From Dysidea avara (taxonomy: Eukaryota > Porifera > Demospongiae > Dictyoceratida > Dysideidae), in NCBI RefSeq assembly GCF_963678975.1, contig NC_089281.1, positions 22,435,375-22,499,374 of the forward strand: a stretch of DNA of 64,000 bases, written 5' to 3'. Both the position numbers and the translations under genes were made by a program. This document shows, in pieces, positions 33,159 through 45,800 of this stretch. Positions within the stretch are counted from its first letter, which is position 1, and the number at the start of each line of letters is the position of its first letter. The notes under the pieces are model-generated. The model searched no databases. It had not been told where the DNA came from and saw only the letters and a list, made by a program, of their open reading frames with translations.

Positions 33159-36073
33159 CTACAGTGCTTGCTTACGTACTTTTTTCATTTCACTATTAAA
33201 ATTTTCTTGTTCACCAATTATCTTCCTCTTGCGATCATCAAATTTGCTTTGAATCTGTTTCAACTCTTCTTCTAACTTGTTCTATGTGGCACACACACAC
33301 ACACAATCCAAAGCTGGTACACAAACACTTTGTCTTACTTGATGACGAACTAGTGACTGCACTTGTGTCTGTAGCATGGCCAGACGTTCCTCAGTAACCA
33401 CTAAGGAATATAAGAACGAGTCTTGACAATACCACACACACGGAAATCTTAGTGGTATGAAATTTTCACGGCTGTAAACTAAACCAGGATTTTCATGATT
33501 TTATTTTCATGGTAAAACAGGACTTACACAATTATATTTTCAGTAGTCGCTAAGACAAACATAAAATAAGTGGCTAGCAATAGATGGCAAAAGCTAGTAC
33601 TACAATAGCACTTCCACAAATCTAGCATGGTAACTAATTGTGCTGTACTTAATAACAACTGGCCACTTGGACTATACCACTATTGTAACTTGTGACCACA
33701 CAAATGTAATAGTTGGATGTTGCTTATAGTCATTCACTCATATATATTCATACAACAAAAACAAGTTTTGAGAAGCAAGTTTTACTTCAGGGTTTGTTAG
33801 TTGTGATTCTATTATCCTAAAAAAGAGATCTGTGTCTCTGTGGTTTATAAATAAATTGCTTAACAGTACTATCAGGAGCTCATAAGCACCTTTGGCACTT
33901 ATAAGTTCTTGGTACTATCAAACCATATATAGTCACACATTACCTGATCTAGTGTCAGGGACAGAGGAATCGTTAAATATTTCAGCCATCAATTTGTGAT
34001 TCCGGTAATATCTTGCTGTTGCTACCTGCTTGATGGTGACATATTCACCTACGCAAAACAGTAGAATGATATATAAGGTCGTAAAAGTTTCCAGAAAGGT
34101 GATTGGGCTACAATTCGATAACATAAACAAGTAGCCAACTCACTGTCTTCATTGTCAGTTATTGTCATTACGGCTGATAATCTTGGATCAATGTGAGCCT
34201 TGATAACAAACAAACCAATTGTAAGGACAGCTGCTACATACCATATAAATTTAAGACATGTACAATCCCAATTATTATACAGTCAAGTGACTCAAGTACA
34301 TCTAACTACAAAAAAATGCAGCTCGAGCAGCTATAATATAGAGTGATATACAAAATACACAAAATTCAAAGTATATATGCAGGAATCAACAGGAATTTGA
34401 CTTTTACCTGATGATGTGATGGAGTGATTATCTGTGGGGGCGGTGGGGCATAGTTATCTTGTTGTTGTTGCTGCTGCTGCATCTGCTGTGCTTCATGATA
34501 TGCTTGTTCAGCTACACAATACAACACACATTAATTAATGAACTGCCTCAGAAACAATCAATTTACTGTGCCAGGAGCTGATCAACTAGTTATATTATAA
34601 CAGTTATCACCTGAGCCTGATCAAAGCAGAGTTGAGGGCAATAGTAAAATTAATAACAACACTGAGATGTACAGTAACTAGATTAACTACCAAGAAATGC
34701 GTAGCCTTTATAATCACTAGGTTGATTTCTAGTGATGCGTTTACAATACAACTGTTAACTGGGCACATCTACATGATATACACTAGAACAATTAACTGTT
34801 ACGTACCCAATCTCTTTTCCTCCAACCAGCGTTTATAGCTGGGTGAATTATGGTAGATCTTTAACTGCTCGTGGTAAAGAATCTTCTCAGCTTCGTACTC
34901 CTCAAAATAGGGCTGCATACAAACAGTGTATACATAATCATGTTTGATCATTGAATTGTAACAACATATGCACTAAAGATTGGCATACTTGCGTACATAC
35001 AACTTTACTTGTTTATCTTCTTCGCTCATTTCCCGCCATTTACTCCCAATCATCTTACTAATGTCCCACAATTTCAACTCTGAATTGCCATCACCACGTA
35101 GTTTGTCCCACATCTTTTTGTTGTAACGCACATAAGGCATTAGAGGTTTGTCTGGTGGCTTTGGAGGTTGCGGTATGTTGGGGATCTGTGGTGACAGAGA
35201 AACTAGTACACCATTAAAGAATTAACTATGTATATGTTAAAGCATTGGCGTGAGTGCTATATGAAAAATAAAGTACGAGGTGCATGGCCGAGATGCTAAT
35301 AAAGCACAAGGCGAAGCTGAGTGCTTTATTAGCATCAAGGCCAAGTGTCGAGTGCTTCATTTTTCATATAGTACGAGCAAGGCAATCCCTTAAATAATTT
35401 ATGTCGTGTAGCTTCACCATACACTAGGACTTGTAATTAACACGCGTTTCACAAACTATTAGCAGCCTGAATGCATACCAACTAGTTTAACAAAGTAACT
35501 CACGCGTAGTTCACCATATTTTGGCATAGTAGACATTCATCACGTATTTTGGCAGGTTTTAGTCAAAACCCACAATCGATTCTATTGTGACACAAGGTGA
35601 AGTAGTTCCGTGATATCTCCAGGACTTGTGCATTTACATTAACAAACATAACAGCAATGTTACCTTCTCCCACCCATCATTGAAGTATTTAGGTATGTCT
35701 ATAAAAGTAATCCAATGGTAGAACTCGTATTGGCTGGGGCGATTGATCACTTAGCGCGGTGAGGATATATCAGCCTTCACTAACTTGAGTGATTAGTCGT
35801 ACTGGCGTGAGCGCTGCAGGCTATTAGCCTGCACTAAGGCACGTGGGCAGCAGGCTATTAGCCTGCACTAAGGCATGTGGGCAACTGTGCTTTATTGCCC
35901 ACAAAGCACTCTTTGCCCTAAAGTGTACTTTATGAAATTTCAAGTACACTTTTCCCTTTGATCTCTCCCACGCAAAGTTCTACACGCACACGTGTACGCA
36001 CACACATGTGTACGCACACACACACACGTACGCACACACACACACGTGTACGCACACACACACACACACGTGT

Positions 36074-36128
<55 letters not shown>

Positions 36129-36311
36129 TACGCACACACACACACACACACGTGTACGCACACACACACACACACACGTGTACGCACACACACACACACA
36201 CACACGTGTACGCACACACACACACACACACACGTGTACGCACACACACACACACACACACGTGTACGCACACACACACACACACGTGTACGCACACACA
36301 CACACATGTGT

Positions 36312-36362
<51 letters not shown>

Positions 36363-36718
36363 TACGCACACACACACACACACACACGTACACAAAGGTG
36401 TTTTAGTAATCACCTGACTGTTGCCTTTTCCTTTAGTTCCCTGACCAGCAATATGTGGAAGAGAGGGAGCACTAACTGATCCTGACATCCAGTGTGATGT
36501 CATACTCTGCAGTTACTCACATTACACTTCTAGTAATAATACATGTCATACCTGAAATGATCCATGTGGAGCTTGAGAAACCATACCTCCATCTCTCCAG
36601 TAGGGTTTGTTGATACCAGCTACATGTGAAGCATTAAATAGAACAAACAACACCACATTGAAATAATCAGCTTGCCTGGTCCACTCATTGAAGCGGAATA
36701 ATAATGAGAAGTCTGCAT
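33159..36718 (-). CDS. SMARCE1: SMARCE1 / BAF57, SWI/SNF subunit, 10 exons, 311 aa
   Basis: HMG-box subunit of BAF chromatin remodelling complexes, nuclear. Exons: 36676-36718, 36552-36619, 36414-36506, 35009-35185, 34807-34912, 34408-34511, 34144-34198, 33944-34048, 33339-33400, 33159-33281; all phases close. The HMG box is at about residues 75-155 ([19 protein letters not shown], then [15 protein letters not shown], then [20 protein letters not shown]). Next come a Gln run (about 165-180), the conserved [16 protein letters not shown]...VPDTRS block and a coiled coil ([18 protein letters not shown]). Human SMARCE1 has 411 aa with an acidic Glu-rich tail; this one stops after [13 protein letters not shown] and lacks that tail. 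Exon 1 is joined by a GC-AG intron. If that is wrong, translation could start at the ATG in exon 2. It shares a short promoter with STT3B. Intron 3 holds the 414-bp alternating repeat. Confidence 0.93.
35254..35374. repeat. Hairpin (inverted repeat) in SMARCE1 intron 3
   Basis: GTGCTATATGAAAAATAAAG ... GCTAATAAAGCAC is mirrored by GTGCTTTATTAGC ... TTTTTCATATAGTAC. Arms of about 52 bp with few mismatches around a short loop. Likely a small foldback transposon. Confidence 0.75.
35816..35884. repeat. Two tandem 35-bp repeats
   Basis: GCAGGCTATTAGCCTGCACT followed by AAGGCACGTGGGCA occurs twice in a row with one base difference. Each unit contains the palindrome GCAGGCTATTAGCCTGC. Confidence 0.75.
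35981..36394. repeat. 414-bp perfectly alternating purine-pyrimidine repeat
   Basis: (CA)n blocks are separated about a dozen times by CACGTGTACG (or ATGTGTACG, ACGTACG). Every step from 35981 to 36394 alternates purine and pyrimidine; I checked line by line and found no break. Such tracts favour Z-DNA. The repeated CACGTG is an E-box core. It lies in SMARCE1 intron 3, about 0.4 kb from the SMARCE1/STT3B start sites. The long open frames across it are low-complexity artefacts. Confidence 0.95.
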
Positions 36719-36842
36719 GGTTAGAATACACCACAGTCGTTGCGGTAACCTTTCCTTGTTCCGTATACTAAATATTCGGACCGGAGGAGATCTAGCAAGT
36801 GACAACCTCTCACGTGCTTTGGCATCCACGCACGTGTGCAAT
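36719..36842. promoter_or_regulatory. Divergent promoter: SMARCE1 (-) and STT3B (+)
   Basis: 124 bp separate the two start codons. It contains CACGTG twice, at 36811-36816 and 36831-36836, and CCGGA (an ETS-like core) at about 36781. No TATA box. Function of the motifs is inferred. Confidence 0.6.
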
Positions 36843-39800
36843 ATGGCTGCTAACCCTGACCAAGAAGCTAGAAAACGAGCTAAAGCTACTGCTGTGGTAG
36901 AAGGTGACCAGAAACATGAAGGAAAGGTTATCTACCAGAAGGAAGAGCAGAATGATCAATCAGACAAGACCGGAAACTATGGCGACCTTAGGAATACCCC
37001 GGGTTCAAACGTGGACTATTTTGCAGGCACCCAATCGCTGTTGATAATAGTTGTGCTGTTGCTAGCTTGCATAGTAGGATTTTCTAGTCGCCTTTTTGCA
37101 GTGATACGATTTGAGAGCATTATTCACGAATTTGACCCATGGTATGTTGTGTACAATGTGTATGTGGAGTAACTAGTTATAGAAAAGTTTCATGCTTGTC
37201 ATAGAAAAAAATTTGCATGACATTTGTTAGTCATATATTGAATAATAAAAAAAGTCCTTACAATTGTGAATTATGAAATATAATTTATGACAACATTTGC
37301 AAGGAAGGGTATTTCTCTCCTGCAATCAATACTGTTCATAGAATTAGTGTTACTGTATTAGTCAAGGGTATGACCTTAAGAATCATGGAACTTTATTATT
37401 ATCCATTATGTGGGAATTTATTTTCTTGTGTACCACAAGAAGTGCAATGCAATCATTGTGGATGATGTTACTCTATTTGGAGGATTCGTACATTGAGTTA
37501 CTCTGCAGTCCAGGAAGATAACGGCCTAACACTAATGTACATGCAAAGCTAACAAAGTTTTGAATTTCACTGGTTTTCCAGTCAAGTAATATTTTATTGT
37601 TATTGTTTTGGTGTGATATCTTGTTTATTAGATTGTCATGAATATTGTAAAGTAACCCCAACCAACATGATGTCATTTGAAATAATACCTATTTCTGTCT
37701 TAGCTGTGTGGTTATGGTGCACCTTCATACCATATAATTTGCTTGCAATGACTAGTCGTGATTACATACACATATTTTATCCTCAGGTTTAATTTCCGTT
37801 CAACACGCTACATGGTAGAACATGGCTTTTATGACTTCCTCAACTGGTTTGATGAGAGAGCATGGTATCCACTTGGTCGGATAGTCGGAGGAACGGTATA
37901 AAATAGCAGAGATGTGTGATGTGTTTACTATTTCTCACATAGGTCTACCCTGGTTTAATGTTGACGTCAGGACTGATTCATTATGTTCTTAACTCTCTTC
38001 ATATCACAATAGACATAAGGAACGTCTGCGTGTTTCTTGCTCCATTTTTCAGTGGCCTTACTGCTATCGCTACATTTCTGTTCACTCGAGAAGTTTGGAA
38101 TGAGAAGGCAGGACTTCTTGCTGCTTGCTGCATTGCAATTGGTATGTACTTCTGTATTGCCATTTAGTAAATCTTTATATCAGAAATTGTACATGTGAAG
38201 TGGTTTACACTTTCATTAACAATTTCTGAACGTGTACATCTTCTCCAACCAAACCTTGATAACTAGTACTTGGTTTGAATTATTTGAAAGAACAGGAATG
38301 TGGTAAAGTGCCATTGTCTATATTTACGATAGCTAAGCTTCTAACTGATCGCCATTAGTATTCATACAGTATCAATGTAATGATTGTCCAGCATACACAG
38401 TATGTCTGCACACACAATGACATATTGAGTATTTATTGTTTTACATATGTGTATATTGGCTTTAGTTCCAGGATACATTTCACGATCAGTTGCAGGATCT
38501 TACGACAATGAAGGCATTGCAATATTTGCTCTCATGTTTACTTACTTCTTATGGGTACGTGCACATGAACATTATTTAATTGTACCAGGTTGAAATCTAT
38601 ACCAATTTTGTATTTCTTATACTCTTATGAATGTTGTTTGTGTTTAGATTCGTTCTGTCAAGACTGGTTCAGTGTTTTGGTCAACATTAGCCGCCTTGTC
38701 TTACTTTTACATGGTATGTGTTTGTACATGTATAAAGTCTATGTGTGTATACGAAAAATGTCATTCTATTTCGAATATTGTGAAAACGTACAGCTTCGGA
38801 AAAATAAAGCACCTTACAGTACACTTGCTGATATATTTGTATTTATAATTCTTTTAGTATTACCTACATACACGACTCTTAGTATACTCTATGATATCCA
38901 GTATATATTATCAATAACATGTCACCACTGAAGCTGTTTGTGTGCTGTTGCAGGTATCTGCTTGGGGAGGTTATGTGTTCATTATTAACTTGATACCATT
39001 GCATGTGTTTGTGCTGTTGTTAATGGGAAGGTTTTCCAGCCGCATATATGTTGGTGAGTTGATGTGTGTAAATGTGTATAACAGTACTGTACATTTACAC
39101 CTATTACACGAAGCCAAGCAATTAAAAACCCAATTGTACGATCCAGGTTATATAGGGAGAATGTGCTATATAGAATTTGGCAAGGCATGTTTAAGCAGCT
39201 TACAAGAACTGTGATTCCTCTTGTGAAAATAGTTTTTTCCCCTGGGAATTCTGAACACAGTTAACTCAGCACTTGTTCATTGTACAAATAATAGAACAAA
39301 TGAACAACGTCTAATATAAGTATTTAATATAATGTGAAGTTACTGAACCGGCCAAATACTTAAGTGTGTTGTATGCGGTGGCACAAATCTTGTGTTTTAG
39401 TTGGTGTAATGCTTCTTTCTTGGGTGGTAGGAATTGTTGTGCATCAACGAGTGAAACATTTGGATTAGTATACAGACACTTCTGCTTTGTAGTATCCAGA
39501 TTATATTATGACGTATGTGTTAGAAGAATAAACCTCCCTTATGCCTTTTGTATACTTAGACCACAGCTGAATTTGAAATTATTCAAACAGAACAATTGAA
39601 AGTATAATACAAACAATGATCTGTTTTCTATGCAAGTAATTTTCAGTGTGGGTAGCCACACTTACTAGTTACTAGGCAAGTGTTATGTGTATATGTGTTT
39701 TTATTTGATGTAGCGTACACAACATTTTTCTTGCTTGGTTTGGTGATGTCAATGCAAGTTCCATTTGTGGGCTTCCAGCCTCTCCGTACTAGTGAACACA

Positions 39801-42800
39801 TGGCAGCTGCAGGTATAGTACAACTTGATGCTTGTATTGCAAGCTCTAAAATAGTGATTAATACAGAATTAGGGGCATTTCAAGACCACCTTATTGTAGT
39901 GGCCATGTCAAATAGGTCCCAAACACATCTAAGGTGTACTTTATAACCTGATTAATAAGACCTCCTCATTATTGAGACCATATTTTTTCCCGAAATGGGT
40001 CTGACAGTAAAATAAGTTTTTATTGTTGCTTTTATTTTTTTTGTTGTTCATATATCCAATAATTACAAGTGTGTTTTGTTCAATTTATTTAGGAGTTTTC
40101 AGTTTACTACAAGTATTTGCGGCTGTTCAATTTATTCAGGGCTACATCACTGGCAAACAGTTTCGTTTTCTATTTGCAATGTTCTTGGTGGTGTCTGCTG
40201 GTCTGGTGTTCTTGGCTGTAATAGTCTTGACATATGCTGGCTATATTGCACCCTGGAGTGGCAGATTTTATTCACTCTATGACACTGGGTATGTGCTACA
40301 TGATAGTTAGCCGAGCAACATTTTTAAGTGGTGGCTATAAAACTGACAATATGTATTTTATATTTTATAGTTTTCATATCTGTCTTTCACTTGTAGGTAT
40401 GCCAAGATTCACATTCCTATCATAGCGTCTGTGTCAGAACATCAACCAACAACTTGGACATCTTTCTTCTTTGATCTGCACGTGTTGCTGTGTATGTTTC
40501 CTGCTGGAGTGTGGTTTGTGATGAAGGATTTACGTGATGAAAGATTATTTGGTAAAAATAATGTTTAGTTTGTAGCAAGAGTTCATAATACAAGTAAAGG
40601 GATACTTGTAATTATGAACTCTTGGTTGTAGGAATGCACAGAGATTATTTGTTCAACAAGCAGGCCCTTAAAATCATAAAGTTTAGTGATGAGCAATGTT
40701 GCTGCACATAGTACAATTCATAGATGTACACTGTACTACCTACCATTTTTACTTCATTTCAAGTAGGACATAACACATGTCAAACGCTTGAAAGACTGGC
40801 ACCCAAACATGAAACCCCAGCGTTCAGTTATTCATTATCTCACTCACACTTCAAATTTGTAGTCTTGTAGCAATGTATTTCCAGCATCTAAACCAAAGAA
40901 CTGTTCACTTAATGATAAAATCACCAAATTTCTTATGGGTTTTGTAGCATGTGTACTAAGTGATTTTAGAAGGACCGGGATTAATGACATTAATTTTGGT
41001 GTTGATACTGGTATCAATAGGATTGTTCTCAACTTGTATGTATATATAGTTGTTGTTTTGCAGTTGTGCTGTACGCAGTATCGGCATCCTATTTTGCTGG
41101 TGTGATGGTGCGACTTATGCTGACCTTAACTCCAATTGTCTGTGTCAGTGCATCTATTGCCTTTTCCCATTCACTTGACAACTACATGAGTCCTGTGATG
41201 GACTTCATGAGTGGAGCAATGAAGGATAGTAATAAAACTACTAAAGAAGATAACCAAAAGGCTGCTTCAAATAAAGGAGGGAAATCTAGTAAAGGGCAGA
41301 AAGAAGGACAGAAGCTGTATGATAAGGTATATGCATGTTTCCATTCTAAAGTACGCTGTTAAATGTTAAATCTTCTGTACAGCCTCAGAACAAGGATAAA
41401 TCCAAGGAAAAACAGGCCAACAAACAACAGCAGCAAGCTGATAGCCAAAAAGGGACGGACATTGGTGGTCCCAGTATGGGATCGGCAGTTGTACTGCTAA
41501 TGATGATGTTACTTGTCCTGTTTGCTGTACACTGTACTTGGGTTACCAGTAATGCATACTCCAGTCCATCAGTGGTGTTGTCAACTAACAATTATGATGG
41601 GTATGGAACATTAATATCTGATACAAACCAGCCAAGCTGTGAAAGAAAAAAGTGCACGTGGCCATCAAAAATAGGCTAGTTTAAAGTGAAGGGGTGTCGG
41701 CCAAGAAATGACTGCAGAGATAGTGATGGTGACAATGTTGTAGCAATATTGCACCAATTGTTTGACCACCACGTTTTAATGGCTGCACTCGTTATTCACA
41801 GTTTAGCTATTTTGTTATTTGTATATCCAAGCCCCAAACTGTATTTGCTTTGTTGTCTATCTTCTATTTTCAGGTAAACGGCAGAGCTAATCATGGTTTA
41901 TTTCAACATTGGAACATATGACTGCTCTATTAGAGTACCTAGCTATAGATTGCGTGCAAGTGCAACATGTTTGGTTGTTGCATTATACCTTCCTGACATT
42001 TAATCAGATTTCCATTACATCTACATGTAGCCTCTGTACCTCAATAGTTCATTGAGGTCTGCAAGAATTGTAGCTAGCAGTAAAGTGTGTTTAAAAAGAT
42101 CAAGGTGAAATACCTAAAATATGAACAAATTTGAAGACACTTATGCTCAAGTTTGGAATATGAGATGTCTCACCCTGATAGAATTTCCATAGGCCCTAAA
42201 AAGGAGAATATTTGAAGGCACTTATGCTGAAATTTGGAACATGAGGTGTCTCACCCTGATGGAATTTCTATAGCAAAATGGTCTGTTTATAGGCATGAGT
42301 GAGCTGGATGCATGAAAATATCCTCTTTCCTGGTTTATGTATACTACATACACACTTGTTTGTCACGCTTCGCCACCACACTGGCTTCCTTGGCCACACA
42401 ACGTGTCTTGACAGAATAACTGTTGTTCTATGTATGGAAATGGTTTATACTTATTAATATTATTTTTCACAGCTCTCGTAACATCTTGGATGATTTTAGA
42501 GAAGCGTATTTCTGGCTGCGTCAGAATACTCCAGAGAATGCTAGAGTAATGTCATGGTGGGACTACGGTTATCAAATAGCTGGTATGGCTAACAGAACTA
42601 CACTGGTGGACAATAACACATGGAATAACAGTCACATTGCTCTAGTGAGTTGACCATACTGAGTGTGGTATGAATTAATTCTCTCTTTGTCCATGTTCAA
42701 GTGCCAGCATTGTAAATTTATAATTGACTTAACTGTTATAGTTATGTGGGTTAGAGCTGATACATGTATTTAGTAAATTGACATATGTTTCAGGCTAGAA

Positions 42801-45800
42801 TGTACATATGTACTGATAAAAACACATTCTTTGTATAACTAGGTGGGTATGGCAATGTCATCAACAGAAGAGAGAGCATATGAGATTATGCGCATGTTGG
42901 ATGTGAACTATATTTTAGTGATATTTGGTGGTATGATTGGATACTCCGGAGATGACATCAACAAGTTTTTGTGGATGGTCAGAATAGCTGAGGGAGAACA
43001 CCCTCATCGTATCAAGGTGAATAATGTGCAAAATTGCAGTGTATAGAATTTGTTGCCTTGGTGATTGAAATCTCATGCTTGCAATAGATGTGTACCTTTC
43101 ACTGAATAGTTATTTACAGCAACTTATTGGAAGTGTTTCAGGTCACATAAAGGTATGCCAAACCTTATGAAGGAAAACTAGCTGGATTTTTTGGCAGAAA
43201 AATTCACATGTGATCGTTGTAACAAGCTTCATCATACACTATGATAGTAGTGTATAGTAGGGACCACAAAGGAGTAGGCGTGGTCCACGGGATAAGATCA
43301 CCCAAAAACCAGCCTCAATTTTCCTTGACAACGATGAGGCAGTATTGGTTAGGTAAAACTAAGCCCAAACAAGTATTCTGATCGACCCAAAACACTTTCA
43401 ACAAGTTGCTATGGAATTTTAAAATAATTATATAACAGAATTTTCTACTGACTGACTGAGTAACTGACTGATGCCTTCAGACAAGCGTAACTCGATAACG
43501 GCTAAGGCTACAGGCTTGATTTTGATGTTGCTTCGGCCCGACAGGTGCCTTTTGGCATACCGCAGTACGTACAATGCATTCTTCATGGACTTACCAGTGT
43601 CCTCCTTTGTGTCCCATTCATCTTTGCTGACAGCGAAAAGTGTCGATTTGGCATTAGCACGTGATGGCTTTCCTTTGTAACGGAAACAAGAACGGAAATC
43701 GTCCGTATTTTTCATAGTGGCTATTTTGATAGCAGAGGTGCTTTTCAAACAGTTCTTGATTCGAAATGCCGCATAACGGGTTGAACAAAGCTGACAACGA
43801 AGCATAATGGATACTTCACTATTCGGATGATAATTGGGGCACGCAGTGCCATTTCAGATGTGGAACGCGTGGGTTCACCACTCATGATAATTATTTACCA
43901 AAAAAGTTAACAAACAAGTACACAGAAAAATTTGGAATTTTCAACTAGAGTAGGGACCATAACACATTGATAAAAAGCACTGAAACAACCTGGAGTAGTG
44001 CACAATATTAAATCACAGTAAAACAATAAGTAGTGTTATATCCCTACCATTAACACTTCTTATTGTTTTACTGTGATTTAATATTGTGCACTACTCTCCA
44101 GCTTGTTTCAGTACTTTTTATCGATGTGCTATATGATCCCTACTCTATTTTTCTGTGTACTTGTTAGTTCTAACTAGCGTAACTAGTTCTAACTATTACG
44201 CTAGTTCTAACTATTACGCTAGTTCTAACTATTACGCTAGTTCTAACTATTACGCTAGTTCTAACTATTACGCTAGTTCTAACTATTACGCTAGTTCTAA
44301 CTATTACGCTAGTTCTAACTATTACGCTAGTTCTCACTATGTAAGGTTTTCAAAATGTATAAGAAACCTATATCACTAAGAAACAGTTTTGATTGTGGGA
44401 TTCAGTTGGTCTCAATTGAGAGCCACAGGAGGTCATTGAACCCACAATGTAAAGTGCATCTTGCTCAATAGGTCTCATATACTATTTAGAAGCATTAAAA
44501 CTGTGCAGTGCGACAACTGTTGCTCTGCCAAGTGTGCTGACAACTCATTACTGCATTCCACAAGAGTAGTAAACTGTGCTACATCACATTTGTAGCACTA
44601 AAAATTCTTTGATATTGAGGTGTGAAAGTGTTACACATTTGTTTGTTTTTCCTACTGTACAGTAGCATATATAGTATATGGTTTGTTGCTTCTAGTTATT
44701 AGAAGGTATTTTGTTGTAGGAATCCAATTATTTTACTCCACAAGGAGAATTCCGTGTGGATAGTGCAGGTGCTCCCACGCTGTTGAACTGTCTTATGTAC
44801 AAAATGTGCTACCATCGATTTGGAGAAGTACAGGTATGATGCTTATGTACTATACACAATGTGTATCTTAAAAGTTATTTGTACAAGTGACCGATTAATG
44901 CTTACACACTTTAAACAGTGTGCTGGTATTTTAATGAATTTAAACTGATACCAATGCAAACACAGTGTTTTAAACACTTACAAATAATTCACACAATTTT
45001 ACCCATTATACTGCTGTGTACTGTGAAGTTTAGGCTTGTGTTGTTGTGTTAGGTTTTACGGATCTAGTCACAAATGTTGTCGTACTATCTGGGGTTCGTA
45101 TGTACTTGTAATGATGTGATTTTTTTTACAGACTGATTTCTCATCTCCTCCTGGGTTTGATCGCACAAGAGGCGTAGAAATTGGCAACAAAAATTTCAAG
45201 CTGAGTAAAATCGAGGAAGCATACACTACTGAACATTGGCTAGTTAGAATATACAAGTACGTTACAGTGGTATATAATGGTTAGATACATTTAATATTTT
45301 GGGGACTATGCTGCTACAGGTATGCATTTACCTCACTCACTGTGTGTGTAATTGTATAGTGAGGTTGTGTAGTGTGAACAGGTCACAACTGGACTGTACC
45401 AAGCTTACATGGTAACCTTTAAACCCGCATAGGTCAGAAAACTGGCCCAAACATGCATGCCTTGCACAAACTGCTGTAACTTCCAAAACATCTGTCTGCA
45501 ATTTATGTCATTTTACTTGTGATGTAACAAGGATTAAAATGATACCAAGGGTTTTTCCCTAACGCTAAACAGTAAGGCCAAAACTAGCCATGTAAATAAC
45601 TTTTTGGCAAGGAAATATACAAACCCTTTACATACCTTTATAAAATGACCCATAACTCGATGGTGGTTGCTCCTATCAACTTGCAATAAGTTCCGTTCAT
45701 TTCACCACATCTATCAGGCCTTATACTAGTCTCGTGCCCAGCTGAGCTCGCGCTAATGCGCAAACACTGTCTGGTGACAATGCTCGAGTTTCTTGGGCTC

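Noticed and set aside
35930-36503. Long open frames on both strands (up to 187 codons of Cys-Val or His-Thr repeats)
   Set aside because: They are the six-frame reading of the alternating CA/CACGTGTACG repeat and overlap a real SMARCE1 exon only at the end.
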